From Cruorifilaria tuberocauda (lineage: Eukaryota; Nematoda; Chromadorea; Rhabditida; Onchocercidae): a stretch of DNA of 64,000 nucleotides. The stretch covers positions 186,001-250,000 of the forward strand of contig JABVXU010000027.1 of the NCBI GenBank assembly GCA_013365365.1. The letters run 5' to 3'. The notes under the pieces are model-generated. The model searched no databases, had not been told where the DNA came from, and saw nothing but the letters and a program-made list of their open reading frames with translations. This document shows positions 11,672 to 25,121 of this stretch, piece by piece. A program made the position numbers and the translations under genes. Every line of letters starts with the position of its first letter. Positions within the stretch are counted from its first letter, which is position 1.

Positions 11672-14633
11672 TCAATAGATATCTTCACAGTCATGATACT
11701 CACGATTCCAGTATTTGTATGTAAATACCCACGGTAACTGATCTTTCGAAACAGCGTGTACATTTTCAAACCACCTAAAAATAACTAGCAATCAGACCAA
11801 ATAAAAAAGTTTTTGAGAACTAATATTTTAATCTCAAGATTTTCCGTTGCAGATAAGTGGTCATTAGTGACACTATTTTTTAAACTCACCTAGGCGACTT
11901 TTCTTTTGTTTTCTTCATTAAAGCACGAGCTTGTCTTTGCTTAACTTCCAGACGTTCTTTCTCCTTCTCAGCCGCTTCTAAAGAATAAAAGAATCTAATA
12001 CAGTAGCCGAAACTTTGATTAAATGACAAATAATATTGCTACAATATAGATAACTGAAGTTTTCAAAAACAATACCATGTTGTCTTATTTTTTGACACAC
12101 ATAAAATGAAAAATTGGTAAACATGGTATCAAGAAAATACAAGCTAAGTTTCAAGAAAAATGAACCTAACCTATTTGACTTGCTTCCAACAGACGTATAT
12201 CGGGTCTTCGTCGACTATCAGTGGGAGGTAACAAATCTGTTATGCCAGATGGATCATTTAAAAGAAACGTGAATGACGTAAAATTATACATCTGAAAACG
12301 GAACTAGTCAGACGATTAATATCTTTAAATAAATCTAACTCAAACTTTAACTAGCAATATTATAAAAAAAACCCTATTCCAATTTCCAGAAAAGTTTACC
12401 GCCGATGAATTCGAAGGACGGAGACGACTCTTCCATATAAGTTTTGATCCTTGAATTAAGGGTATATCTACCTGCAATTTCTACTTTTCAATTTCCGATA
12501 AAATAATACAAAGCTTTTTCATACTGTTCCAAAAAATGACGATATGACAATTTCCGGAAAAATGAAGCCCACCGAAGCAGAGTAGCTTTGAAAGAATTGC
12601 TTGCCAATCTCCAACCAATCATCGTAGCGAAACTCAAAATTGATAATTTCACATGTGGCAAGAAATGCTGTCCAGTTCCCGTATATTGCTCTTAAAGCTT
12701 TTTCTCTGAAACCAAGATTTAAAACAGATAAAAAAGTATACAAAATTTCAGAGAAGTAAACATAATTTGATACTTCAAATCGTTAAAAGCTGGACAACAA
12801 AAATTTCATTAATTTGAATTCAAAATCATTAACTAACTGCTTTGATATGAATCCTTGAAAGAAAGTACTCTGTCTCGAAGGACCATTATCGCTATTCTTA
12901 AAAGACAGCTTACATTCCAGTCCTGTATTACAATGTATATGAAGATGCCCTTCCTGGAAATTATTTAGTTTATACGACCGAGCTCTTTTTAAAACTGAAG
13001 ATAAAACAGTATATGACAAGATTTAGCAAGAACTATCTTCGTTTTGATACAAGAGCTGTGAAAAATTCAACAAATGTAATTCAACATGACTGCATATAAC
13101 TTACCAATTGTATATACATTTGTCCGATCACAATGTTGTGGACCGTTACATTCAGCGTTTTCCATGTATAAATTTCATTATGACTGTGAAAGAAATAATA
13201 AGTTAATCAGAAGTTGGAAAAACGCAATAATAGTTTCTTGAAAAGCAAATTAGCAGTTTACGTAACTTATGAGATTTTGAAACTGGTAAAAAAGTTGAAA
13301 AAAGAAAAAACAAACTTCAAAAACTTCAGTTGAAAAATTCCTGACGGTTGTACTTCAATATATGTTCCCCAAAATTTCAATCGTGGTAAAACAACGCCGT
13401 CAAATTCATAACTTTTAGATTCAGCATGAAAAGCAGATTTGGGCGGATGGTGACTTACTTGTTCGGCAATGAACCGATAACCATTTTCTTCACTTCTGAA
13501 AACTGAAAAAAGGATTCACAAATAGAGAAAAAAAACGAGGACAAAAATAAGGTTTTTATTTATAAAAGCTTTACTTTCTAAATTTCCTCAGTGAGTGCAT
13601 TTATTTTCGCAGTAAGCAAAGAGGAAAGGACAATTATATTGCACAATTACTGTGTGCTTAATGGTTTGAAATATATTATTCTTCGAATAACAAATCGCAC
13701 TAGGACCCTAATAAACTAAGGATAAAATTTCTCTAAAAACTGATTATTGCATAATATATGAAATCTTGCTTATTGAATAGAAAGGAATCTTATAAATCTT
13801 TTTCTCCTTACATTGAATAATAGAGACTTTTTTAAATTCACATTCATCTTTACGCAGTACTTACCGATCTAATTCATAGGTTTCAAACCACAAAGGATTG
13901 AAAGGCTTCGATAATCGCATATAATTACAAGAAAGTGATGAAACAATGAATGCGGCAACATACTGTAACAGATCTGTATGATTTCAGAAAAGTTTGTCAC
14001 AAAATTTTGATATCATCGCTTTGTGATTCCAACTCAAATCCAAAGCACTGGTAAAAATCCTGCTAATCAAAAGAATTCAAATATTTCTTTTCTATTTTCT
14101 GTTTTTTTTTGACTTTTTAAAACAAGAAAAGCGTAGCAACTATCAGTATCTCAAAATCTACTGAAATCATTTTACCTCAAATCTTTCAATGGCATCTGAA
14201 CATTCATTTGCTTTCTCTAATAATTCGGCATACTCCATGTATTCGGCAAGACGCTGCAGGAAACTGAGTGGTTCATTGAAAACTACTGGAATAGAAATTC
14301 GCGTTAAATCCTGAAAAAGATTTAACGGTCATGTTGCCAATGAATATCAGCCGACAGATTTCTGACCTTCCAAACTTTTAACTCACAACATTCAATTTTT
14401 GCACATAAAAATGAAGCTTTTTATCATTTGAAAGACAAAATGAAAGGCAGAAGAGAACAGCCAAAGAAACGAACACTGCTTACCTTTCCCATGCACTTTT
14501 TGAGCACACTCCATACGCTTATTTCACTTTTCGAGACCATTGAAGCCGGTAGAGCATTCCTCCAACTATTTGTATTATCTCCGCCACTCAGTTTATTACT
14601 TCCCATATCAGCAGCATGGTTTGTAGTTGTCAT
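11672..14633 (-). CDS. Oxysterol-binding-protein-related protein (ORP), short form, 11 exons, 424 aa
   Basis: A lipid-transfer protein moving sterol and/or phosphoinositide between membranes at contact sites. Exons: 14633-14484, 14310-14176, 13962-13865, 13495-13316, 13183-13105, 12953-12838, 12705-12573, 12471-12400, 12291-12171, 11977-11890, 11774-11672; total 1275 nt, phases consistent. After a 50-residue N-terminus, the protein is one ORP lipid-binding domain: NEPLSFLQRLAEYMEY, the signature EQVSHHPP at 139-146, YGNWTAFL, LRPSNSSAMYNFTSF, LPPTDSRRRPDIR, then a Lys/Glu-rich helix and a C-terminal WF/YW segment typical of the family end. There is no PH domain or ankyrin repeat, so it is a short ORP. 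The normally conserved FNPLLGETYE reads FNPLWFETYE (116-125). Intron 4 uses the unusual donor GTTTGT. An extra upstream exon cannot be excluded. Confidence 0.9.
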
Positions 14634-15439
14634 GCCTTTAGGCAAGTTGGATCAATAATATGGTTAGATTAGTTTTAAATGATCATGTGATTAATTTGAT
14701 CACAGGATCAGTTGAATCCCTGAAATGGTGCCAGTTACCATATCCTTTTTTTGTCACGCTATCAAAATCAAACTGTATAAGTTTATATTATTGAAATAAA
14801 GAAGCCGTTCAGGACAATTTTGTCTTTATTATTTAAATGAAAACAAAAAGACAGGTACGCCTAGTGTTACACTTAAGAGAACATACTTACCTATAAGTTA
14901 GTACTTCTACTTTTACTTCTCTCCACCTACAACTTTCACCTGCATTACACAGCGAAACCGTTTGTTTCATGAATCGTCGCAAGGCACATACCTTTCCGCT
15001 TCATTTGAAAGCATTCGGAGATGTAAGAGTCGACAGTGTAAAGTGGAAACATAATAACGAAAGATGGGAGATGCAGGAAGTGTAAGAATTTATGAGAGAG
15101 CGTGCTACTGGAAGTTGAGGACGTGGATGAGAGTAATTGGGATTGAAAAAGAGTGTAGTAGAGATTGATAAAATATGGAGAGAAAACGGTTGGATAGGTA
15201 GAGATTGAGAGTGTTGTTGGGGTCTATAGTAGCAGGCTTTGTTTTGCCGTAATTGAGATATCGCCGCAAGTTTTTTCTCGAAGCCTTCTAACTTTTAATT
15301 CTTTCTAATTATCAGAAATGTTGGAAAGTGTTATTTGGCTTCTTTTCGCATTAATAAATTTACACAGCGAATTTCACTGAATTGAAATACTTTTTTTGTG
15401 TAAAATTAAATTGATAGTGAGAAGTGGCTTATTCCAGGT
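14634..15439. promoter_or_regulatory. Divergent intergenic region, probable shared promoter
   Basis: About 0.8 kb between the minus-strand ORP start and the plus-strand NDUFA3-like start. Both 5' ends point inward, so it should hold both promoters. It is partly purine-rich (15040-15230). A TTCCAG acceptor two bases before the right-hand ATG (15432-15437) looks like a spliced-leader acceptor. No other motif can be named. Confidence 0.4.
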
Positions 15440-16694
15440 ATGGTGGCATCAAGATGGGTACGGATGACACGGGTTATCCGTGCATATCCTCGTTGGTTAT
15501 GGGATAATTATCCTTTACATGTGAGGCTTTGTTGTTTTCTTTTTCCGCGTCGAACAAAAAATATTATACTTTCATCAAATTAATTCACTGAAATCATATA
15601 ACGAGCGGTTTAGCCATAATTGTTCTCGAACAGTCATATTTGACACATTAACATTTAATAAAGAAATGCGCTGTGCATATCTTATTGATCAAGTTGCTTT
15701 AGTCTTTCTTTAGCTTTAATCTTATTCAAATATTTTACGGATATTTCGTATGTAATATTTATGCTGCTATTTAAATAAAGCAGCTTCTTTCCACTTTATC
15801 TAATAGATAATATCAATTTTTTCAATTAGGTTATTTCAGTTCGTTGGTATTACAGTTTTCCTTTTTCCGACTACTGTTCTTGGCTGCTACAAAATCTATA
15901 AGTACGGCGAAGGATACGATTGTGAGTATTGCTTTGAATTAAATTTTGCTTGGAAATGGTACGATAGCTTTTGTTCCTTACCACACAGTATACTGCGCTT
16001 TACTTTACGCTCATTAAGTTTTCTCTATCCGTAGCATTGCATCATCTAAATTGTCAGGCATTTCATTTATTTTTTTCCCCAGTTCTTCGACTGGAGTAGT
16101 TTTCATTTTTTACATTAAGCATAGAATTTTCTGTTCTTTCTAAAGATAGTATTTCAATCGGTTACCATAAAATGATGAATGAAAAGATTTCAACTACTGC
16201 GCATCATGTTAAGCCTGTATAATATTCCTGTTATACTTTCAAGTCATTCAACTCATTAAAATATTAAAGTACGTTAATGCTGCAGATATTGTTGGAATCT
16301 ATGAAGTATTTCGTATTTCAATTTCCCCAATTGATTGCAGTAGTTCTGCAAAGCATTGATCTCGTTGCTTCATTTTTGCTGTGTTTTATTTTCGACAATT
16401 TTCAGATATGCCTTATTATCGAAAGTATTACCATGTTGTACGCCCTGATGATCCGATTGTTTTAGAATGGAGACCACCTGAAGTTGGTTCTGAAATTTTA
16501 TTGATTTTGAACAGTAAAGTAGAAAACTGTTGAATTGACACTTTTCTATTTTCTATATTTTCTTTTTTCAAAGCGTTTTAATTGTGAGCATCATTTAGGA
16601 TTATCCAGCACCATTTGAAACAAATCGCGCTAATCGCTGGCCACTTTCTTATTGGAAAGATTATGGATTCGGCTTCAGAAAATGGAAGGATTAA
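15440..16694 (+). CDS. Small single-pass membrane protein, possible complex I NDUFA3-like subunit, 4 exons, 111 aa
   Basis: Exons 15440-15520, 15840-15921, 16406-16482, 16599-16694; all phases close (336 nt). The protein has a basic N-terminus, WLWDNYPLH, then one hydrophobic helix (about residues 28-45, FVGITVFLFPTTVLGCYKIY) and a charged, Tyr/Pro-rich tail ending RKWKD. The order W..P, then a helix with an internal Pro, then YK and a Tyr/Pro-rich basic segment resembles mitochondrial NDUFA3, an accessory subunit of NADH dehydrogenase. That is a pattern match from memory, and the tail is longer than in mammals. If correct, it acts in the inner mitochondrial membrane without its own catalysis. 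The start follows a TTCCAG site likely used for trans-splicing. The gene model is firm; the name is tentative. Confidence 0.6.
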
Positions 16695-17231
16695 GTCATT
16701 AAAACTGACCCAGGCTCATTTCTTTTTAAAAATAATTGCATATTTACTACATTGTTCATGGCTTTGTAATTATGCCCTTAATAGGTTCATCAGTCAATTT
16801 CAATATTTGTTTAGGAGGTGTATAAATATACTCTTTGCTCCAGGTTAATGATGTTGTGTGTTCTTTTTATGAAAACTACTAAAATCTTGAAAACTAATGA
16901 AAATTATCTTTTCGTGATACTCCTTAATGAACTATGCAATTGTTGTTGAGATTTAAGAGGCATAGTTTGTAATACATGTAAAAATCAGAAAACTTTTGGT
17001 AAAAGTGTTGCATTACAATATTTGGACTTTATTTAGATGTAAAAATAATTTCGAAAAATAAGAGGAGTATTCGATGTTATAGAATATTGAGTAGAAGTGG
17101 AATCAAATTAAAATAGCATGACTAGGACAGTTAGCAGCTTGGACTTTAGCATGCAATTTTTGTATTTTTAACTATAAACAATTCTCTGAAGATTTTTGTC
17201 TTGGTTACAATATTTCATCGTTTAATTAATT
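16695..17231. other. Intergenic region between convergent genes
   Basis: About 540 bases between the stop of the NDUFA3-like gene (plus) and the stop of the lipase gene (minus). It should hold both 3' UTRs. Nothing else was seen. Confidence 0.5.
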
Positions 17232-19236
17232 TTATGGTAAACTGTATTTGATATCATCTTCAGAATCGATGTAATCTATTTTATTGATGCTGTTGCTATT
17301 GTGTTGTCCTCCCTCTTGTCTCAGAAGCGATAGTTGTAACGTGATAGTCTCTGATAGGAGCGCAAAGTGGTCCAGATCGGTGACCCCGAAAGATGCATTA
17401 TGGTGAGGTAGGACCCCACAACTTTCGTTGCAACAGTTGAGGCCTATGATCGGGTCGCCGAGACTGTATATGTCGTAAGAGCTGTGTCCTTCGAAACGAT
17501 TGGGTTGCGAATTCAATTCTTTCTGAAAGATTTCGATAAAAAATCAGGATATTAATGCGGGAAATCTAGGAAATAAATCGTCCTTTATGATATTGGAATA
17601 TTTCGTTGTGGGGATGGTTAGACAGGTTTTTAAAAGCGAATTTTATGAAATAATAAGCAGGGAAAGATGAAATTTCATGATGTGCTGTATAATTTGAATA
17701 TATCGTTATGGAACTAAGTATCAGGATGTATTTTAGTCCTTTCCATTCCCGAGAAACTTTAATAAAGATTAACAGCAAGAGAGAGAATAAAGGACTGTTT
17801 GTCTTCCGAAATCAGTTTTCTTTTCTAACCATAAGTTTGGAGTTGCAGTGCAGGGACGAAATGCTACCGCAAAGAGGAATAATTGAAGGACATATCTGCA
17901 AGCCACGATTTGTCCCACCGACAGTTATGAAAATATTCACCTGCAAATATCCATGGTTCTAAAATTTCAGAAGAAAACCGAGCCAAAAGAATCGGAAGAA
18001 TACAGTATGAATACCAATGGAATCATTACTGGAGTAATAAAATCCTCAAATATTTAAATAGAAATATTTTAAATCATTGTGGCAAAGTTTAAAGTTATTG
18101 AACGTTATGACATTAAGAATTTTAGTTGTTGATATATATGATGGGGAAATTTACTGAGCTCACCAACTGAGTGAAAGGAGCGCCAAGTAATTCATCGGTA
18201 TCAAAACAAAAAGAACCCAAAATAGCTTTTCTTGAAACCGCTGAACCCATGGAATGTGCAATAACATCGACAGTCTTTCCTGTGTAGTTGTTCACAGCTA
18301 CTAACATTTGACGAATCTGAAATTTACAATTTTAACATTAGAAATTTTATTGCTTATCGTCATTGTCTCAAGAATTCAAATTACAGCAGTAGTGTAACTT
18401 AGATTTCTGATATATCGATATGTCAAAATTTGTTTACCGCCAATACTGTCAAGAATTCACATATTCAAAATGAAACATTTCCGACTTTTAAATCGATTTT
18501 TTCCAGCATTATTAGGTTTCTCCTGAACAGTGTTGCATTTATAATCGCATGTAATACGGAATGTAAGATGTGATCCTTCCGAGAAGACGAAAAAACGCGG
18601 TTTTGTTGCGATGGAAGGAAAAAAGCCGCATGTTTTTGCAACTTTAAGAAAATTTTTTTATTAAAAGGCCTCAGCTAAAATCCAATCAAATCAATAAATG
18701 ATGATACCTTAGAAGATCACTGAGAGATATGTCCAAAAAGTAGTACATTGCATTTTAATGAGAAGATGCTGAATTATTTTTGTCTACCTGTTTGATATAG
18801 CTGCAATGAACACCATCGAAAATCGCGGAATTAATACCATTTCCATATGTTGTAGCGTAAAGCTCGGACCACGAATATCCTCTATAAATAAAATATTCGC
18901 GATGTCTCAGGAATATGGCAGCACGTGAAAGCGCTCCATGCACAAAAAGTACTGGCTGAAAATTTGAAATAATAACAATGAGAAAATAAGACATAACTGT
19001 TAAAAATGTGCGTGTATAGGAAGAAAAGAAAAACCAACTCTATTACTTATAGGATCGTTTTCGTTCAATTTCCCACCAAAACTTCCCCAATGGCCAAGGC
19101 CCATATCGAGTCTTTCCAGAAGTTTTTGTGTTTTCACCCCATATTTTCTCCTCAAAAAATCATTGAAATGACCGGTGAATTCTGCCTGACTATGATATTC
19201 ATTACTTAATAACAGTAATAATACATATAGTAGCAT
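17232..19236 (-). CDS. Secreted class-2 lipase (LIPS family), 5 exons, 306 aa
   Basis: Predicted alpha/beta-hydrolase acting on lipid esters outside the cell or in the gut lumen. Exons 19236-19039, 18955-18788, 18316-18164, 17940-17830, 17522-17232; 921 nt in frame. The chosen ATG lies a few bases after a TTTCAG site (likely trans-splice acceptor) and gives a signal peptide MLLYVLLLLLSNEYHSQA; an in-frame ATG five codons earlier is the alternative. Motifs in order: GHWGSFGG, PVLFVHG (67-73, oxyanion region), VDVIAHSMGSA with nucleophile Ser144 in AHSMG as in bacterial LipA-type lipases, DELLGAPFTQL, VGGTNRGLQ, YDIYSLGDPIIG (likely Asp233), and TDLDHFALL with likely catalytic His262. Several C-terminal cysteines suggest disulphides. 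The triad looks complete. C. elegans has many lips paralogues, so no symbol is assigned. Confidence 0.93.
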
Positions 19237-22200
19237 TTGTCCTGAAATCATTTCATGATTTTTGATCTTTTCCTTTCAAATTTTCATTTTATTGCTTTAC
19301 AATCAGCTAAATCAATTGGTCGTCCTCCTAACAACTTTTTGTTTCTCTTTCGACAAATTACCCTATTCTAAATTCATCATATCATAGATTTGAAATTCAT
19401 TAATTTAAGAATAAAAAAGCAATAAAGGAAATTTAAAAGACTTTCTGATAGAAAAGAATAAATGTGAAAGAAAGCAGAAAAGAGCATCGATTTTGTGAAC
19501 AATTGCTCCTTAAGAAATGATCGTAAAATATCACAGCTTTCTTGAATGAAAATTTTTAAGAAACGTTAAATTGTCAAATACTTAATTGATAGATTAAAAA
19601 AATCAAATAGGAAGTAATCGGAGATCAGCAGTTTAATTTGATCTAAATAAGTATTAGCAAGCAAAATCAATAAATTTTGAGTAGTATTTACGTGTATGGC
19701 AATGAAAATTATCATGGACAAAGTCTATAGCGAGAAAATTGAAAATGAATTGAAACATAGATGGATTCAAAATTAGGGCAAGGTAAAGATAGAGATTTAC
19801 CTGCCATCAATAAATTATTGAACAAGTTATCATTTTCATGTAATATGATAAATATCCTTGTTGAATGAATTTCGATTGTGAAATAGTCTTCCTTCAATTC
19901 TAATTTAATAACTGTTCAATGTATTCGTAAAAATAATATCATATCAGTTAATGAAATCGAGATTAATTCTTCATAATGATTCATAATTTTTAGTGAAAAT
20001 AACTCTTTACTAACCTTTACTGAAAAATTATTATTGTACTAGAAATAATTCGAAAGTAAAGTTATTAAATAAAATTTTAAACAAAAAACATAAAATTTCT
20101 TTCGGAAGTTCACTTTCACATTTCATCCATTCAACTGCCTTTCACGTAATGCTTTTGATCTAATTAGTCCATTTATGTAATGCTCCTACTTCAGGCTTTA
20201 TTCAAACTGTTTCTGATATTAAAAAATTATACAAATATGATGTAAAATTAAATAAATAAAATCAAGAAAGTATCAGTGAGCAGCAGCAACATAAATTATC
20301 TTTTCTACTCGACAATTTGTGATTTTTAGTCGATCTGTTCTCCTTAGTTCAGTCTTTTGACTAGTATGGAAATATAGGTCAGACGATTTTGTTAAATATC
20401 GTGATAATAAATCATCCATTTTCTACCTTTTAGAAATCATTAATGTAGCTTCTTTGATAATCAAGAAGAAAAGTATACAAATCATTTCAAATATACGAAT
20501 TTAATTTTTGTAAATGAGTTTCAATGAGCAAACGATGAAAAGTTCCGATATTTGAATGGATGATTGTGCTGATTGATCGATACACATATTGTGTGATATA
20601 TTTCGTAGACAAAAGACAAAAAAGTAAGTGAATGCCAATTATATCACAAATAAATTACAAAGGAAAGTTTAGAAATGATTTGGAACTGAAAGAGTAAAAT
20701 GAATTGAATTGTTATCACACCAAAGTTTATATCTTCGAAAGAATTCAATTCAGAATTTGAGATAAAATTTGATTTCTTGTCTACCAGATTAGTGAGGTAA
20801 AACCTTGAGAATTTAATCTCTCAGAACAACTTCAAATATGTCAAGTATTGTGATTCACATTTTCTTCCATACAAATTGAACAGACAAAATATTAACTTCA
20901 AATATTATTTGAATTCAAAAATTAATATTGTTTTTTAATCAATTTCAGAGGCAATAATTATTCGTAGTTTGTTAAAGATTATTTTAAAAACAAATGAATT
21001 CTTCACGAATTCGTACTATCAACAATGTATGATATGATAGCGATGATAGTGATCGGAATATTTGATATTTTCACCTGCGGCAGAAAGTAATGAATTAATT
21101 ATCGTCTTATTGTACGCTATCACTTTTTACTTGATTCTATCAGTTTTGATAAGAGAAAATATAAATTACAACAAAATGAAACAAATACGATATTTCTAAT
21201 CACTTCATTGTCTACCAGACAAATCAGTGACTGATAGTGAATTATTTCATTTTAAAAACAATCAAATTTTTGATAAAATATCGATTACTCCCCTCATATA
21301 AAGTATGATTATTTTTTTATGATTGAAAATATTTCACTTCATATTTACTAAATGACACGTTGAGTCTATTTTAGTCAGAATTCAGCTAATGTGAAGCCTA
21401 ATAACAACTAGAAGACAGTAATAGAAACTTTGTCAAGGAAGTTTCAGGAACAATAACGAAGACGTGAAATAATTTAAAAGCAAAGTTATTTCATAGAAAA
21501 GAGAAAAAGTCATAATATCCATGAATTTCATTTAAAAAAAATCTTCTTTTAAATTTTAAATTTTAATTTCTAAAGTCTTTTAAAATCTATCTTTTATTTC
21601 ATATACTTAGCATGAAATTCCTTCATTCATGAAATACGGACTGTTCGGAAATATTTCGTTGCATATTTAAGAACGGATTAGCACAGAATATTTTATCTAA
21701 TAACCTAATTTAAACGTTTATTCCTGTCAAAAATGTTATACTGTACGATTGGAATCTCCATTGAAGACAAAACATATTAAAATATCTGCCCTATAGTACA
21801 TTAAAATGTCCATGTGTGATTATTTTGAATTGTTATAAATTCAATATTTAGAAAACTATATTTTTCTTTGGGTTTCTGCCTATTCATTAATTTTAATTTT
21901 CATTAAAATTAATGAATGGATAGGCAAAGTAAAGGTAAAGCAGTTTTATCAGCTTCATAATTTAGCGAAATGGTCACTTCGATCAGTGAGTTTCAAGTGT
22001 ATTCTTAAGATAGTAACAGATTCACTTTCAGTCTCACTGATAAGTTCATCGTTTTCGCTATGAATATTAAATTTACGCTTGATTTATTTTGCTTGTACAA
22101 GCGTAGATTATCTCTGTGTGTGATCCAGTTCCTGCAATCAATTTGCATAATCTCAATCAGTATCATCGTTTTAAGTTGCTTTTATCCTCTCCATTATATA

Positions 22201-25111
22201 TTTAAAATTTACCTTTTGAAATGATTAATCAGTGTACTCACTTGAGTCAACACAGTAATTAATTAATGCACTTTAGAGAAATAATCAACTAGATACACAC
22301 ACAGACATAGATACACGATTCGAACATCAATGCGCAAATGTGCACTGATACACAAACATATACACCTGTTCCCGTTGAGCGATTCATGCCATCCACGCTT
22401 GTCCGTCGTTTCCCCTTGTTATTTTTTGCGTATTCGAACAGTTCATTTCATTTCTCTATTCCACTGAATCTTTATGACATCAGAGTGCGCTTCTCTAGAG
22501 GACAATACCTCTTGCGCTATTTTCACTTTAGACTTTTCCTTTCAGCATACTTAATTACTGAAATCATTATGCATTGCTCTTTCCGTTTATCAGTAAAGTG
22601 AAAGGAGTAGTGATAAAGTGATTGATGGAACAACGTTGATAGATCTAGAGTTTGTAAAAACTATAATCAAATGAGTGTCTTATCTTTTGTCAATCTTCCG
22701 GGATTTATTATCATGAAGCGCTAAATACAATCGTATTATCATTATCGAATACTGTCACTATCACAGGAAATATCGTTGTTTTCTTCATTTTACAACTTGA
22801 AATGTTGCATGATCTTGCTAGTTTTATGCAAAGCGCAATTGTAACTTTAGTTCTACAGGCCTATAAATTCGAAAATATTTTTTGTAAAATCTGAAATAAA
22901 ATGATTGTTGTTATGCTGTTAAAATCGACATGAGGAAAATTGATCATCTAAGAATAAATTAATTTTGATCAGTAGAGCTATTTAACACCTTGATAAGATC
23001 CGGAATTATAGTTACATGAGACATCAGGTTTTCTGCCTTGAATTGTCTTGAATTCATATTATGTTCAATCCATCGAGCAATTTTTTCTATTCTTCTAAAT
23101 TCATTTATGAATCAAACAATTATCTATCATATCTCATTATGATTGTTAAATTAAAGCAAAATAAATCTTATAAAAATAGAATTCCATTGTTGACTGATTG
23201 ATTTTGGAGGTTGAAAATTAAAATTGAAATGAAAATTACAGGTAAATATATGTGGGAAATCAAAAGATTTCAAGATTTTAAATATCAGCGAATCGATCTT
23301 AATGATTGCATCATAGCGTGACATAAGATACATATGATATTAGTTGTTCAGTTTGATAGTATTTTGATAGAAAGATAGCCCAATGACCATTTAACCATTT
23401 ACTTATCATATCAAATTCCCCGATTATCATCCATCTTTTTGCGCATATATTGATATGCATGTAAATTAGTCATCAATTATCGCTGTTGTTTATTATCCTT
23501 GAAAAACATGTTTCCATTTTCCAGTTCACGAATAAATAAATTGTAAACTTGTTTGTTTTTCTCTCTCTCCCTTATCATTTTTGATCTATAAAAATTATTA
23601 CTATTTTACTTGAAGAAGCGAAAAAGCAATTCTGATCATTTCATCTAAAATCAGAGTATTATTTCACTTTTTGTTTTCTCTTTTTTCTTTTCAATTCAAA
23701 TATTAGAATTGCATATTTACAGCTTCTTGAAACCCTCCGTTCAATCAATCAATTTAAATCAATTAGTTCGATAATATCTCTTTGCAAAAACTTGATTCCT
23801 TCCTTTAATGTCTTGTTTACTTTCAATGTTAGCTTCTTTAAATATTTAATCGATTAAATATTATCAAATTTATATTTAACCTCTTTGTTTCTTTTTTATA
23901 TGAAAAATATATCATAACTATAATTAGCTAAAAGATAAAGCTAAATTTTCAACATAAATGATGGCTAATGCATTCTTCGGTATGTTAGCTAATTTCATTT
24001 GAATACTATTATTCCTAAAACAGAAGGAAGGGAGTTGTAAAGTTAATGAAGTTATTATCAGTTTATGGAGCTTTTATCACTTTCTTACTTTCTTACATAT
24101 CATCAATAGTTAATTTTGTTCGCAATTTTGTGAGTTAAATCATGTGATTATCTAAATGATAACAAGAGAACTATGGAACAAAAAATATTATAGAGTGCTT
24201 GAACATCTAGAATGATTGATGATAATTGAGATGATACTATTGCCCGAATTTCAGTAATCTGAAATGATATATTAATTTCATTCAGTTGATGTCACGCTAG
24301 CAAGGCATTTTGAATAATGATTAATTTAATTTTGCTAGGCTTTTTTTATCTCACCGTTATTTCAAGAAATATACCAGAATATATCTCACTGTATTCGATT
24401 TAAAATATTTCACTTCTTCTAATGATTTCTGATTAACAAAAGCGCCATTATGCTTATCTATTACTCTCTTTTTAAATTAGATGAAAGTGAAGATTGATAT
24501 TATATAGAAATTGCAAATGAATAATTAATTTTCATTTTCACTAGAAAATAAAGTTATCCCTTGTATCCCTTGAAACCACTAACATTTAGATTGACAGGAA
24601 ATGAACGGAATGGAAAATGTCTAAAGTGCGGGAAGCTTTTTCGATAGAATCTGTCATTTTTGTAGACTGCGATAAGATTGTTTGGATGATGGAATAATTA
24701 TTCTCTCTGCAATGTTAGTGAACTGTTTTGAAATTATACATAAAAGAGATATAGGAATCAACTCAAAAAAGTCTTCTACTAGATAGTTAACAATAAATTT
24801 TCTTTTTCCAATTTCACTCCTTTTTTTTTTTATTTTCTAATTTAAACATGAAAAAATTGTAAATTACATAATTTTCTGAAAGTATGCAAAGAAGGTAATT
24901 CTCCGTAATTCAACCTGTTCCGTTAATGAACCGATAAACTCTTTTATATCTTTCCCGAAAATTCCCTGTAAATTTCTCTTTTAATATTTTGATAGAAGAT
25001 AAATATGAATATCAGACGATAGAAAATTGGCAAATATGAATTTGTGATGATAAAAGTTCAGTAAATATAAATTTGGGTTGAGTTGATAAAGATTAGTGAA
25101 CATGAATTTCA
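19237..25111. other. Large gene-poor region
   Basis: Nearly 5.9 kb of A+T-rich sequence with no exon I can support on either strand. The left end will include the lipase promoter and the right end the promoter of the small membrane gene at 25.1 kb. It holds a foldback hairpin (21878-21925) and a CA-rich tract near 22295-22365. An unseen gene with short exons cannot be excluded. Confidence 0.45.
21878..21925. repeat. Near-perfect foldback hairpin
   Basis: Left arm 21878-21897 (GCCTATTCATTAATTTTAAT), loop TTTC, right arm 21902-21925. The arms pair along 20 bp with a 4-nt bulge in the right arm. It may be a small foldback element or a fixed hairpin. Confidence 0.7.
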
Positions 25112-25121
25112 GATCGTATCG

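Noticed and set aside
22338..22601. 87-codon plus-strand frame after a CA-rich tract
   Set aside because: No splice sites, no motif, composition like the flanks. Treated as chance.
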